Shown here: positions 8,037-16,704 of the stretch, piece by piece | How the letters are laid out: every line of letters starts with the position of its first letter | Position numbering within the stretch: the first letter of the stretch is position 1 | Made by a program: the position numbers and the translations under genes | The notes under the pieces: generated by a model | Seen by the model: only the letters and a program-made list of their open reading frames with translations | Told to the model about the DNA's origin: nothing | Databases searched by the model: none | NCBI GenBank assembly: GCA_020433805.1 | Contig: JAGRBZ010000043.1 | Coordinates: 1-33,400 of the forward strand | Reading direction: 5' to 3' | Origin: Anaerolineae bacterium | GTDB lineage: Bacteria; Chloroflexota; Anaerolineae; 4572-78; J111 | Length of the DNA: 33,400 nt

Positions 8037-8160
8037 TCAGGACTTACGCAGATAAAAGTGACAGTCACTTGGACGCCCTCAATCGACCTATTGGGGCTAA
8101 TCCAAGGCCGATTTACGACCCATAAGTGACTGTCACCTGGCTTTTGCGTAAATCCTGTTA
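8037..8160 (-). repeat. Palindromic ~120 bp repeat, copy B
   Basis: This is the reverse-oriented counterpart of copy A (115-236). The ends AGGACTTACGCAGATAAAAG and CTTTTGCGTAAATCCT are near-inverted, each followed inward by AGTGAC(A/T)GTCAC. The centre GCCCTCAATCGACCTAT matches copy A on the other strand. Copies A and B are thus inverted relative to each other, about 7.9 kb apart. The copy fills the gap between the terminator at 7976-8034 and the stop codon of the convergent kinase gene. Confidence 0.75.
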
Positions 8161-8192
8161 GTGAATTTAGCGTGACGACTACTTGCCCGCAC

Positions 8193-10751
8193 TTACGGAT
8201 TCTTATCCTGTAGCGGCGGATTTACCTCACGGGGCAGCCAAATGGTAAAGGTTGAGCCGACACCCACTTCACTTTCCACGGTGATGTCGCCGCCCATCAT
8301 CTGGCACACGCGCTGCGTAATTGCTAACCCTAAACCGGTGCCGCCATATTTGCGGGTTGTGGAAATATCGGCTTGAGCAAATTCGTGAAACAATTTGTCG
8401 ATTTGCTCTTGAGTCATCCCGATACCGGTATCGGAAACAGAGAAGCTAACCCAATGTGATGCCAAATGTAACGCATCGCCAACGTTGGTATCTATCACCA
8501 AGACCTGAGGCGTGGCCGGCAGGGATAGTTCTACATTCTCGGGCGATACCGCCAGGGTAATGGTGCCGCGCTCTGTAAACTTGGCGGCGTTGCTGAGGAG
8601 ATTGAATAACATTTGTCGCGTTTTGACCACGTCGGCGGACATCGATCCGATATCGCTGCTGTACTGGACAATTAAGTTGTTGCTGTTTTTTTCAACGAGC
8701 GGTTGGATAGTCAATGCGACATTATCAATAAGCGCACCGATGTCGAAGCTTTCAATATAAAGCTCCATTTTACCGGCCTCAATTTTAGAGATGTCAAGAA
8801 TATCGTTGATGACCGATAAAAGATGATTGCCGGCTTCGTTGATCTTTTTTAGATCAGGGATAATAATCGTCTGGTCCATCTCTTCGGCATCTTCGATTAG
8901 AATTTCGCTGTACCCGATGATGGCGTTAAGCGGGGTACGCAGTTCGTGGCTCATATTGGCTAGAAATGTGCTTTTGGCCCGGCTGGCATCTTCTGCCGCC
9001 TCCTTCGCTTGTTGAAGGGCTACCTCGGCCCGTTTACGCTCGGCAATTTCTTGCTGGGCATGGTCGTATAGCTGCGACTTTTGAATAGCAACGGCAGCCA
9101 GATCGGCAAAGGCTTCAATAATCTCAGCATCGGTCTGAACGTAAAAATGAGGCTGCTTGTGATCGATGGACAGTACGCCAATTAACGTGTCGGCAAAAAT
9201 CAAGGGAACCCCAATCCAGCTTCTAATCGCTGAGCCTTCATCTTGACGCCAGCCTTCATACTCACCGGTATCGGGAATAACAAGAGGTTGATGCCTGTCT
9301 GCAAGCTGCTGGAGATGCGCTCTACGGGAGAGGGAAAAGGTCACCCCTTCAACCCGCGCAGTTTTGGGAAAGCCACGAGTAGCCACAATTTGAAACGTAT
9401 CTTCGTTGCGCAGAATCAGCGAGCAGCTATCATAAACAATAATGCGCTCGAGTTGGGCCAAAATTTGGCTCAAAACCGCTTTGCGATCGAGACTTTCATT
9501 TAAAATAGCGGCCACATCACGTAACGTATCGGCTTGATTTTTAGCAGCCCGTTCAGCCTCAAACGCCCGGGCGTTGGCAATAGCAATAGCAATTTGATCG
9601 GCGACCACCTTGCACATATTTTGTTCTTCTTCGGAAAAAGGGTAAGGCTGCCCGGTGGCATCCAGCCCAACCGAGCCGATAATTTGTCCTTGAACCACCA
9701 GTGGCACGATCAAAATCGATTTGATAGCTAAAGCATTCCATACCGAGAATTCTTTAAGCTGGACATCATCGGGTACGTTGTGGCTAATAAATATCGTATC
9801 GTTATCAACTGCCTTTTGAATAGCCGGATTGAGCAGTACATCGACGCCACATAAATCGGTTTGGGGATATTCGGCCACCAATTTGCCGTATCCTGGTCGT
9901 TCGCTGTTAAGCAAAACGATGCCGCAGTGATCGACTTTAATCAAATCAAGAAACATTTTGCAGGCATTATTAAGCACCTGATTTAACTCTAGGGAACTGT
10001 TGAGGGTTGATGAGATCTCTTGAATATTGCGCCACTGTTCAATTCGGCGCGCTTGATCTTCAAAACGGGCGTGCTCGATAGTATACAAGCGCGCATTTTC
10101 CAGCGCAATCGAGACCAATTGGGCAAAGCGCGTTAATAGTTTGACTTCTTCAGCGTCAAATTGCTGGTCTGAAGTGGCATCGTAAGCCAAGCTGAGGACA
10201 CCCATAACCTTTTCACCCGATTTGATCGGGATGCCCATCACCGCGCCGAGAATGTTGTTGTCAATTTGATCGGAGCGACCTGACCACCGATCGTAATGGT
10301 CAATAACAAGCGGCTGCCCGCTTTGCCACACTTTGCCGGCAACACCTTCGTTGGGTGCCATTTCCACCCCTGTCCGAGGCCCGAAAATTCCCGTTACTAC
10401 TCTAACACGAATGACCGACTCATCAGGGCTAACTAATCCTACAAAACCGTGTTCCGTATCAAGCAGTTGGGCCGCGCGAATGACCACTGCCTGCAGCAGA
10501 TCGGTTAAATCGAGTCGATTCATCAGATCGAGCGTGGTATGGTGCAGCGCGGCCAGATATTCATTTTGCTTTTTAAGTCGCTTAAGTAGTTGGGCGTTGG
10601 CTTGAATAATCCCCTCTTCATTCTGAGGGCGATGGGAGAGATTCTCTGTGCCCGACCCAGCATCAACAATCTTCTCTAACTCGGCCAGGCGTTGCCGGAC
10701 ATCATTAAGTTCATCGATTAATTCTTCTCTCGATTTATTGTGATTAGTCAT
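8193..10751 (-). CDS. Soluble triple-GAF sensor histidine kinase
   Basis: This is an 852-residue kinase without transmembrane segments. The N-terminus is a charged coiled coil (about 5-70), followed by three GAF domains (about 70-225, 240-395, 410-565), a second short coiled coil, HisKA with the H-box [16 protein letters not shown] (His602) and HATPase_c with [11 protein letters not shown] and [10 protein letters not shown]. All catalytic boxes look intact. GAF domains of this type usually sense small molecules or bind a chromophore, and nothing here identifies the ligand. The second GAF region contains a Cys-rich DLCGVD segment. No response regulator is adjacent, so it is an orphan kinase that may phosphorylate a distant partner. 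A 10-bp palindrome AACGTACGTT lies just upstream (10764-10773). Confidence 0.92.
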   Translation of the reverse strand: MTNHNKSREELIDELNDVRQRLAELEKIVDAGSGTENLSHRPQNEEGIIQANAQLLKRLKKQNEYLAALHHTTLDLMNRLDLTDLLQAVVIRAAQLLDTEHGFVGLVSPDESVIRVRVVTGIFGPRTGVEMAPNEGVAGKVWQSGQPLVIDHYDRWSGRSDQIDNNILGAVMGIPIKSGEKVMGVLSLAYDATSDQQFDAEEVKLLTRFAQLVSIALENARLYTIEHARFEDQARRIEQWRNIQEISSTLNSSLELNQVLNNACKMFLDLIKVDHCGIVLLNSERPGYGKLVAEYPQTDLCGVDVLLNPAIQKAVDNDTIFISHNVPDDVQLKEFSVWNALAIKSILIVPLVVQGQIIGSVGLDATGQPYPFSEEEQNMCKVVADQIAIAIANARAFEAERAAKNQADTLRDVAAILNESLDRKAVLSQILAQLERIIVYDSCSLILRNEDTFQIVATRGFPKTARVEGVTFSLSRRAHLQQLADRHQPLVIPDTGEYEGWRQDEGSAIRSWIGVPLIFADTLIGVLSIDHKQPHFYVQTDAEIIEAFADLAAVAIQKSQLYDHAQQEIAERKRAEVALQQAKEAAEDASRAKSTFLANMSHELRTPLNAIIGYSEILIEDAEEMDQTIIIPDLKKINEAGNHLLSVINDILDISKIEAGKMELYIESFDIGALIDNVALTIQPLVEKNSNNLIVQYSSDIGSMSADVVKTRQMLFNLLSNAAKFTERGTITLAVSPENVELSLPATPQVLVIDTNVGDALHLASHWVSFSVSDTGIGMTQEQIDKLFHEFAQADISTTRKYGGTGLGLAITQRVCQMMGGDITVESEVGVGSTFTIWLPREVNPPLQDKNP

Positions 10752-10830
10752 ATAATCTCGACGAACGTACGTTTAAGGTCACAGATTATCATAATCCTAA
10801 TTCTAAACCCTAAAAACGTCAACAACGGCT

Positions 10831-10853
10831 ATATAGTGAATTTAACACTATAT
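10831..10853. promoter_or_regulatory. Inverted repeat abutting the SDR promoter
   Basis: ATATAGTG and CACTATAT (8-bp perfect arms, 7-base AT spacer) end exactly where the predicted -35 box of the SDR promoter begins. This placement is typical of an operator or activator site. The regulator is not encoded nearby. Confidence 0.45.
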
Positions 10854-10882
10854 TTGTCGCGCCTGTCCGTCTCCATTATAAT
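10854..10882 (+). promoter_or_regulatory. Predicted sigma70-type promoter of the SDR gene
   Basis: TTGTCG (10854-10859), a 17-base spacer and a consensus TATAAT (10877-10882) lie about 30 bases before the SDR start codon. TTGGAGGAG follows at about 10897, an unusually good ribosome-binding site for this window. Confidence 0.65.
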
Positions 10883-10912
10883 TCCATCAATTCTTTTGGA
10901 GGAGAAGAGCTT

Positions 10913-11734
10913 ATGATAGACCTACTCAAAAATAAAGTCGCTCTGGTTACCGGAGCGGGCCGTGGCATTGGCCGGGCAACGGCTTTGACACTGGCCGAAG
11001 CCGGGGCCGCTGTCGTCCTGGTCGCCCGATCGAAAGATGAAATTGGGAGTGTAGCCGATGAGATAAAGCAACAGGGCGGACAGGCGCTCGCCATTCCCAC
11101 CGATGTCAGTCACACCGGCCAGGTTGACCACCTGCTGGTGCTCACGCTGCGGGCCTTTGGTGGCGTCGATATTTTGGTAAACAATGCCGCTTTGATACAG
11201 CCGTTGGGAAAAGTGTGGGAAACTTCGCCGCAGGCCTGGCAAAAATTGATCGACGTTAATGTTGTCGGTCCGTATCTCTGTACGCGGGCGGTTTTGCCCC
11301 ATATGTTAGATAAGGGCAGTGGTCGAATTATCAACATTTCGTCGGGAGCCGCCGCGCGAGATATCATTGGGGCCAGTGCCTATAACGCCAGTAAAGCGGC
11401 TTTGGAACGTTTTTCAAGCACGTTGGCTGCAGAATTGAACGATACCAACGTTGTTGTAACTGTATTACGACCCGGTATTGTCGATACCTCGATGCAGTCC
11501 AATATGCGGAACACACCTGAGCGTATCTTTCCCTTGGCTTCGGTGTGGCAGTCATGGTATGATGATGCTCAACTTCGCCCGGCCAGCGAACCGGCTCAGG
11601 CTATTTTGTGGTTAGCCAGCCGCTTTGCTCACAACGCCAACGGCCGGCAATTCAGTATCGACGACGAGGCATTTCGCCAGACCGTAGCCTCAGATTTGGG
11701 CATCGATCTTCTGCCGCCTCGAGAGCGAAACTAG
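10913..11734 (+). CDS. SDR family NAD(P)-dependent oxidoreductase
   Basis: This is a 273-residue classical short-chain dehydrogenase/reductase. It shows the Rossmann glycine motif TGAGRGIG (13-20), the NNAA stretch (90-93), the catalytic Ser of INISSG (143-144) and YNASK with Tyr157 and Lys161. The length is normal for the family. The residue after the second beta strand (VARSKDE) suggests NADP(H) use, a weak inference. The substrate cannot be read from sequence. The gene has its own promoter (10854-10882) and ends 15 bases before the icd promoter, so it is probably transcribed alone or reads weakly into icd. No terminator is visible. Confidence 0.9.
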   Translation: MIDLLKNKVALVTGAGRGIGRATALTLAEAGAAVVLVARSKDEIGSVADEIKQQGGQALAIPTDVSHTGQVDHLLVLTLRAFGGVDILVNNAALIQPLGKVWETSPQAWQKLIDVNVVGPYLCTRAVLPHMLDKGSGRIINISSGAAARDIIGASAYNASKAALERFSSTLAAELNDTNVVVTVLRPGIVDTSMQSNMRNTPERIFPLASVWQSWYDDAQLRPASEPAQAILWLASRFAHNANGRQFSIDDEAFRQTVASDLGIDLLPPRERN

Positions 11735-11749
11735 GGGCATTGCCTGGCG

Positions 11750-11778
11750 TTGACAAAGAACAGACCTGAAAGTAAAAT
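11750..11778 (+). promoter_or_regulatory. Predicted sigma70-type promoter upstream of icd
   Basis: TTGACA (11750-11755, perfect -35), a 17-base spacer and TAAAAT (11773-11778) begin 15 bases after the SDR stop codon. Transcripts would carry a leader of roughly 215 bases before icd. A second possible start is TTGACA at 11845-11850, with TACATG 17 bases later. Confidence 0.6.
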
Positions 11779-11866
11779 ACATCCCAAGCAAAAGCAAACA
11801 GGCAAACCTAATTTTTTAACAGCAGAGACAAATCTCTTCAATAGTTGACACCCGGTTTTCCACGTC

Positions 11867-11896
11867 TTACATGTCTTTACATTTTACATGTCTTTA
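11867..11896. repeat. 13-bp direct repeat in the icd leader
   Basis: TTACATGTCTTTA occurs at 11867-11879 and again at 11884-11896, separated by CATT, a period of 17 bases. ACATGT inside each copy is itself palindromic, so this could be a pair of regulator sites in the icd leader. Confidence 0.5.
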
Positions 11897-11915
11897 TATA
11901 TGGAAGGTGAGTAAG

Positions 11916-11948
11916 ATGATTGGGTGTTTTGTCTCAATCCCCAGTTAA
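11916..11948 (+). CDS. Possible 10-residue leader peptide upstream of icd
   Basis: An ATG preceded by GGAAGGTGAG (11902-11911) opens a tiny frame encoding MIGCFVSIPS and a TAA stop, 51 bases before icd. The ribosome-binding site is better than that of many real genes here. It contains no run of a single amino acid and no clear attenuator hairpin follows. It may be translated without regulatory meaning, or it may be chance. Confidence 0.25.
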   Translation: MIGCFVSIPS

Positions 11949-11999
11949 AGTCATTTCTGATTTTTGCCACTTCACAAAAATAAATCTAGGAGAAAATTC

Positions 12000-13244
12000 A
12001 TGGCATTCGATAAAATTGTTGTTCCTCAAGATGGAGAAAAAATCACAGTTGAAAATGATAAGTTAAAGGTGCCGGATAATCCTGTCTTAGCCTTTATCGA
12101 AGGTGATGGTATTGGCTATGATATTATGACTGCCAGCAAACGCATTTGGGATGCGGCTGTTCAGGCTGCATACGGCGGGCAGCGTAAAGTCTCCTGGATG
12201 GAAATTTATGCCGGCGAAAAAGCCGCCAAAACTTATGATGGCAACTATATGCCGGAAGAAACGTTTGACGCTATCCAAGAATTTATTGTGGGCATTAAAG
12301 GGCCGTTAACGACGCCGGTTGGTGGTGGTTTCCGCAGCCTAAACGTAACACTCCGTCAGGTGCTCGATTTGTATGCGTGTGTCCGACCGGTCCGCTGGTA
12401 TAAAGGTGTTCCCAGCCCCGTAAAAGAGCCGCAAAATGTGAACATGGTTATCTTCCGTGAAAATACGGAAGATGTTTACGCCGGTATCGAATATGAAGCC
12501 GGAACCCCCGAAAACGCCAAGTTGGCCGATTTCCTGCGTGATGAAATGGGTGCTAATTTCTGGGAAGGAGCCGGTATTGGTATTAAGCCCATCAGTGCAT
12601 TTGGCACCAAGCGCCTGGTTCGTAAAGCTATTCAGTACGCTCTCGACCGTGGGTTAGACAGCGTTACGCTGGTTCACAAAGGCAATATTCAGAAGTTTAC
12701 CGAAGGTGCCTTCCGCAAGTGGGGTTATGAATTGGCCAAAGAAGAATTTGGCGACGTAACCATCACCGAAGATGAACTGTGGAGCGAGTACGATGGTCAT
12801 CAACCGGAAGGCAAAGTGGTTATCAAAGACCGGATTGCCGATATCATCTTTCAGTTGGCGCTGCTTCGGCCAAAAGAGTTCAGTATCTTGGCCTGCCCTA
12901 ACCTCAACGGCGATTACCTGAGCGATGCTCTGGCTGCTCAAGTGGGTGGAGTGGGTATCGCCCCCGGTGCTAATATTGCCGACTACGTAGCTTTGTTTGA
13001 AGCGACCCACGGCACCGCGCCAAAATATACCAACCTAGATAAAGTGAACCCCGGCAGCCTGCTCTTCTCCGGCGTGATGATGTTAGAGTACATCGGCTGG
13101 AAAGAAGCGGCCCAAATGGTTCAAGATGCCTACGAAAAAACCATCGAGCAAAAGATTGTGACCTATGATTTTGCTCGCCAGACCGAAGGCGCTAAAGAAG
13201 TGAAAACCAGCGAGTTTGCTAGCGCTGTGATTTCAAATTTATAA
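12000..13244 (+). CDS. icd: Isocitrate dehydrogenase (NADP-dependent)
   Basis: This 414-residue enzyme oxidises isocitrate to 2-oxoglutarate and CO2 in the TCA cycle. It aligns almost end to end with the homodimeric E. coli-type enzyme: [10 protein letters not shown], the substrate-binding [13 protein letters not shown] with the regulatory/substrate serine, the [13 protein letters not shown] segment, the YxxxxLVHKGNI region, [21 protein letters not shown] and [17 protein letters not shown]. The Lys-Tyr pair of APKY and the Tyr and Arg of TYDFAR match residues that bind the NADP 2'-phosphate in the E. coli enzyme. The ATG at 12000 follows TAGGAGA. A longer TTG start at 11964 adds only an unsimilar basic stretch. 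No acs, glyoxylate or IDH kinase gene is nearby. Confidence 0.97.
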   Translation: MAFDKIVVPQDGEKITVENDKLKVPDNPVLAFIEGDGIGYDIMTASKRIWDAAVQAAYGGQRKVSWMEIYAGEKAAKTYDGNYMPEETFDAIQEFIVGIKGPLTTPVGGGFRSLNVTLRQVLDLYACVRPVRWYKGVPSPVKEPQNVNMVIFRENTEDVYAGIEYEAGTPENAKLADFLRDEMGANFWEGAGIGIKPISAFGTKRLVRKAIQYALDRGLDSVTLVHKGNIQKFTEGAFRKWGYELAKEEFGDVTITEDELWSEYDGHQPEGKVVIKDRIADIIFQLALLRPKEFSILACPNLNGDYLSDALAAQVGGVGIAPGANIADYVALFEATHGTAPKYTNLDKVNPGSLLFSGVMMLEYIGWKEAAQMVQDAYEKTIEQKIVTYDFARQTEGAKEVKTSEFASAVISNL

Positions 13245-13300
13245 TTTCTTACACTTTTTATGTACCTTTAAAAACCAAATGTACCCCAAAAGGAGGAAAG

Positions 13301-14449
13301 ATGCGTTATACAAGAATTTGGTTAATTACCGTAATTTTCTTTACGGCATTAGTCTTGGCAGCCTGTGGCGGTGCCGCCGAGCAGGCTCCGGCTGAGGAAG
13401 AAGCTCCGGCCGAAGAAGCCGCTGCTGAAGAGGAAGCTCCGGCTGAAGAAGCCGCCGAAGAAGCTGCTGCTGAAGAGGAAGCTCCGGCTGAGGAAGCCAG
13501 TGCCGATGAAGGTGATTGCTCCAGCGAAGAAGTGTTCTGTGTGGGTCTGGTAACCGACGTAGGTGAAATTGATGACAAATCCTTCAATCAATCAGCCTGG
13601 GAAGGTGTTCAGATAGCGAGCGAGGCCGGTGCCCAAGTAGATTACATTGAAACCGGTGATGCGAAAGATTACACGGCTAACATTGAACTCTTCGCTCAGA
13701 ACGGCTACGATGTTATCGTGACTGTCGGTTTTGCACTAGGCGAAGCAACTGCTCAAGCAGCGGCCACCTACCCGGACATCGATTTTATCGGTGTTGACCA
13801 ATTTCAGGGCGAAACTATTCCTAACCTGACCGGTTTGCTCTTCCCTGAAGACCAAGCCGGTTTCATGGCCGGTGCATTGGCAGCTCAACTCAGCGAGTCT
13901 GGCACCATCGCTGCCGTACTCGGTACCGACCTGGTTCCCCCGGTTGTCGCCTTCAAAGAAGGTTACGAAGCCGGAGCATTGTACATGAACCCTGATATCA
14001 ATCTCATTTCCACTTACCACCCCGGCGGTTTGGATGTTGCGTTCACCGACCCGGAATGGGGTGCCAGCACGGCTAAGCAAGCTATCGACCAGGGTGCTGA
14101 TGTTGTCTTTGGGGCCGGTGGTAAAACCGGCAACGGCGCGTTGATCGAAGTGGCCGGCAACGAAGGTGTGTTCTGCATCGGCGTTGACAGCGACCAGTGG
14201 GAAACCGTACCGGAAGCCCATTCTTGCCTGGTTTCCAGCGCGATGAAATTGATTACCCCCGGCGTTGGCGAATTGATCGGAATGTCGAATGCCGGTGAAT
14301 TTCCGGGTGGTAACTTCATCGGCGATGTTGGTCTGGCTCCTTTCCACGACTTTGACTCAGAAGTTTCTGATGAAATCAAAAGCAGTCTGGATGAAATCAA
14401 TGCCGGTCTCATGGATGGAACCATCGAAACCGGTTACAATCCGGGTTAA
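13301..14449 (+). CDS. BMP family ABC transporter substrate-binding lipoprotein
   Basis: This is a 382-residue lipoprotein of the BMP/PnrA (Med/TmpC) family, whose known members bind nucleosides or related compounds outside the membrane. The signal peptide ends LVLAAC with lipidated Cys22. Residues 25-70 are an Ala/Glu/Pro tether of AEEEAPAEE-like units, then the binding domain begins at VFCVGLVTDVGEIDDKSFNQSAWEG. The motif DDKSFNQ, the GVDQFQG segment and the final GL..G.I..GY are family features. AAGGAGGA lies 6 bases before the ATG. It is the first gene of a complete importer operon (14537-18231) and is separated from the permease gene by a strong hairpin, which fits higher expression of the binding protein. 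Confidence 0.95.
   Translation: MRYTRIWLITVIFFTALVLAACGGAAEQAPAEEEAPAEEAAAEEEAPAEEAAEEAAAEEEAPAEEASADEGDCSSEEVFCVGLVTDVGEIDDKSFNQSAWEGVQIASEAGAQVDYIETGDAKDYTANIELFAQNGYDVIVTVGFALGEATAQAAATYPDIDFIGVDQFQGETIPNLTGLLFPEDQAGFMAGALAAQLSESGTIAAVLGTDLVPPVVAFKEGYEAGALYMNPDINLISTYHPGGLDVAFTDPEWGASTAKQAIDQGADVVFGAGGKTGNGALIEVAGNEGVFCIGVDSDQWETVPEAHSCLVSSAMKLITPGVGELIGMSNAGEFPGGNFIGDVGLAPFHDFDSEVSDEIKSSLDEINAGLMDGTIETGYNPG
13385..13503 (+). repeat. In-gene tandem repeat encoding an Ala/Glu tether
   Basis: Imperfect repeats of GCTGAAGAGGAAGCTCCGGC-like units encode the AEEEAPAEE linker of the BMP lipoprotein. The unit is close to 15-18 bases and varies mostly at third codon positions. Copy number is likely to vary between strains. 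Confidence 0.7.
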
Positions 14450-14492
14450 TCCCTCTCAAATTTGACGAACAAGATTACAACTAAATAAATTC

Positions 14493-14524
14493 ATGTACGA
14501 CGTGCCACCCGGCACGTCGTACAT
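14493..14524 (+). promoter_or_regulatory. Intra-operon stem-loop between binding protein and permease
   Basis: A perfect 14-bp stem (ATGTACGACGTGCC with its complement) has an ACCC tetraloop and ends 12 bases before the permease ATG. No T-run follows, so it is not a full terminator. In binding-protein-dependent importers such hairpins typically stabilise the upstream mRNA or partly attenuate, giving excess binding protein. Confidence 0.7.
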
Positions 14525-14536
14525 TTAGGAAATACC

Positions 14537-15631
14537 ATGACGACACAAACGGACAGCAAAGCAAATATATCGCAGTGGCTGATGGTGTTCTGGCGATCGG
14601 CTGCTGTTCCCCTTGTGGCTGTGATTTTAGCGCTTCTGGTTGGAGCAATTATTCTTTTAATCTCAGGTGCCAATCCTCTGGCGGCCTACTCTGCTCTCGC
14701 TAAAGGAGCCTTTGGCACCCCTATCGCTTTTGGTCGAACTTTAGAAAAAGCAACACCCTTAATTTTGGGCGGTCTCGCCGTAGCTTTTGCTTTCAAAGGC
14801 GGACTTTTTAATATTGGCGGGCAGGGGCAATTATTGGTTGGTGCAATTGTGGCTGCGGCCGTTGGTTTTGGTATTGACGGGTTGCCGTTTATTATTCATA
14901 TGCCGTTAGCGCTTCTTGTTGGCAGTCTGGCTGGTGCCGTATACGGTGCTATTCCCGGCGCGTTGAAAGCTTATACCGGTGCCCATGAAGTTATCACCAC
15001 CATTATGCTCAATTTTATCGCTATTAACCTCACCGACTTTATGGCCAATGGTCCCTGGAAAGACGAAGGCATTGTGGCCCGCACTCCTGCCATTGCCGAG
15101 GCCGCAGCAATCCCAACCTGGGGCAACATCCCCATAGGCTTTTTCTTTGCCGTAGTTGCCGCTCTTGCCACCTGGTATCTTCTCTACCGTACCACCATTG
15201 GCTATGAGATCCGCACCGTTGGATTTAACTCCAACGCGGCTAAATATGCCGGTATTGGCGTTTCGTACACGATTATTTTGACGATGGCGATTAGTGGATT
15301 TCTAGCCGGGATGGGCGGAGCCATTGAAACGCTGGGTGTCGTGGGCCGTTACCAACCTGGATTTAACGCCGGTCTTGGTTTCGATGGTATTACCATTGCT
15401 CTGTTGGCCCGCACGAACCCCATTGGCGTTATTCCCGCTGCCCTATTGGTTGGAGCAATGCAGGCCGGTTCTAGCCAAATGCAGTTTGATGCCAACGTCC
15501 CTTTTCAAATTATTGATGTTATTCAGGCCCTGATTTTATTCTTTGTGTCAGCCGATATGATCGTGCGCTGGATTATCCGTGTTAAACCCGAGGAAGGCGA
15601 GCAAGTTACGCTCAGCACCAGTTGGGGATAA
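14537..15631 (+). CDS. ABC transporter permease (BMP/nucleoside type), subunit 1
   Basis: This is a 364-residue integral membrane permease of the BPD_transp_2 (branched-chain/ribose/nucleoside) superfamily, like YufP/NupP of Bacillus. It has about nine to ten hydrophobic segments. The family signatures AFKGGLFNIGGQGQLLVGA and GAHEVITTIMLNFIAI (coupling loop) are clear, followed by AGIGVSYTIILTMAISGFLAGMGG as FLAGMGGAIE. It pairs with the next permease to form the heterodimeric channel. AGGA lies 8 bases before the ATG. Confidence 0.93.
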   Translation: MTTQTDSKANISQWLMVFWRSAAVPLVAVILALLVGAIILLISGANPLAAYSALAKGAFGTPIAFGRTLEKATPLILGGLAVAFAFKGGLFNIGGQGQLLVGAIVAAAVGFGIDGLPFIIHMPLALLVGSLAGAVYGAIPGALKAYTGAHEVITTIMLNFIAINLTDFMANGPWKDEGIVARTPAIAEAAAIPTWGNIPIGFFFAVVAALATWYLLYRTTIGYEIRTVGFNSNAAKYAGIGVSYTIILTMAISGFLAGMGGAIETLGVVGRYQPGFNAGLGFDGITIALLARTNPIGVIPAALLVGAMQAGSSQMQFDANVPFQIIDVIQALILFFVSADMIVRWIIRVKPEEGEQVTLSTSWG

Positions 15632-15679
15632 ATTTCGAGCGAATAGGGGTAACTACGATCGGAGAGGATTTTTATATAG

Positions 15680-16696
15680 ATGACGACTGCGGCAGTTCCT
15701 AAAGCAAGAAGCCGGGGAGATTACGCCAAAATTATTGGACTTATATTTGGTGTATTGGTTCTCATCGGTATTATCTACGGCTATATTACTAACCCGGTTA
15801 CGACCACAGCGGTGCTGGCCTCTACGCTGCGACAATCGACGCCATTGGTCCTGGGGGCATTGTGTGGCCTGATTGGTGAACGATCCGGCGTTATTAACAT
15901 CGGCATTGAAGGGCAGATGTTGATGGCCGCCTTTATCGCATTTTTAGCCAATGTCTACACCGGTAATCTTTTTGTGGCCGTGTTGGCCGGTTTCGCGACC
16001 GGAGCCGTATTGGGTGCTTTTTTAGCGTTTATGTCTGTCACGCTTAAAATGGATCAGATTATTGGTGGTACGGTTATCAACATTTTGGCCTTAGGGTTGA
16101 CCAGCTTTTTCTACCAAACCGGGTTAACCACGCAAGGTAAGATGCAACCCATTCCCTTGGGACCACTCGCTGATATTCCCCTTATTGGCCCCATCTTTTT
16201 CGATAATCCTCCCATCACGTATACCACCCTTATTTTGGTGATGCTGGTTCACTATGTGCTGTTTTACACACGCTGGGGACTGCGCACCCGGGCTGTGGGG
16301 GAGCATCCCAGCGCCGCCGATACGGTGGGTATCAACGTTTTCAAAATTCGATATATTAATGTCATTATTGGCGGCGGGATAGCCGGTTTGGCCGGAGCTT
16401 ATCTCACGCTGGAAGCCGTCGGCTCATTTGAGCGAGCCATGACCAACGGGCGTGGTTTTGTGGCTTTGGCCGTGATGATCTTTGGCAAGTACACACCTTT
16501 TGGGGCGTGGGGGGCAGCGCTATTATTTGGTTTTGCGACGGCCTTACAAACCCAACTCCAATTTGCCGGGCAGCTTGAAATTCCGCACCAATTTATTGGA
16601 ATGCTGCCTTATTTGTTGACTATCATTGTTTTGGCCGGTTTTGTGGGACGAACCCGCGTCCCGTCTGCCGTTGGCAAACCGTATGAGAAAGAGTAA
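15680..16696 (+). CDS. ABC transporter permease (BMP/nucleoside type), subunit 2
   Basis: This is a 338-residue partner permease, YufQ/NupQ-like. It has eight to nine hydrophobic segments, the signature GERSGVINIGIEGQMLMAAF and the coupling-loop stretch MDQIIGGTVINILALG. GGGIAGLAGAYLTLEAVGSF near residue 240 is also typical. GGAGAGGA lies about 13 bases before the ATG, a somewhat wide spacing. It starts 48 bases after the first permease and ends 8 bases before the ATPase start, so these genes form one operon. Confidence 0.93.
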   Translation: MTTAAVPKARSRGDYAKIIGLIFGVLVLIGIIYGYITNPVTTTAVLASTLRQSTPLVLGALCGLIGERSGVINIGIEGQMLMAAFIAFLANVYTGNLFVAVLAGFATGAVLGAFLAFMSVTLKMDQIIGGTVINILALGLTSFFYQTGLTTQGKMQPIPLGPLADIPLIGPIFFDNPPITYTTLILVMLVHYVLFYTRWGLRTRAVGEHPSAADTVGINVFKIRYINVIIGGGIAGLAGAYLTLEAVGSFERAMTNGRGFVALAVMIFGKYTPFGAWGAALLFGFATALQTQLQFAGQLEIPHQFIGMLPYLLTIIVLAGFVGRTRVPSAVGKPYEKE

Positions 16697-16704
16697 GTTG
16701 CCCT

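Noticed and set aside
11964..11999. Extension of icd to a TTG start
   Set aside because: The ATG at 12000 has a good ribosome-binding site and the conserved N-terminus begins there.
13736..14347. Reverse frame (203 codons) opposite the BMP lipoprotein gene
   Set aside because: No ribosome-binding site and no recognisable domain; the forward gene is certain.
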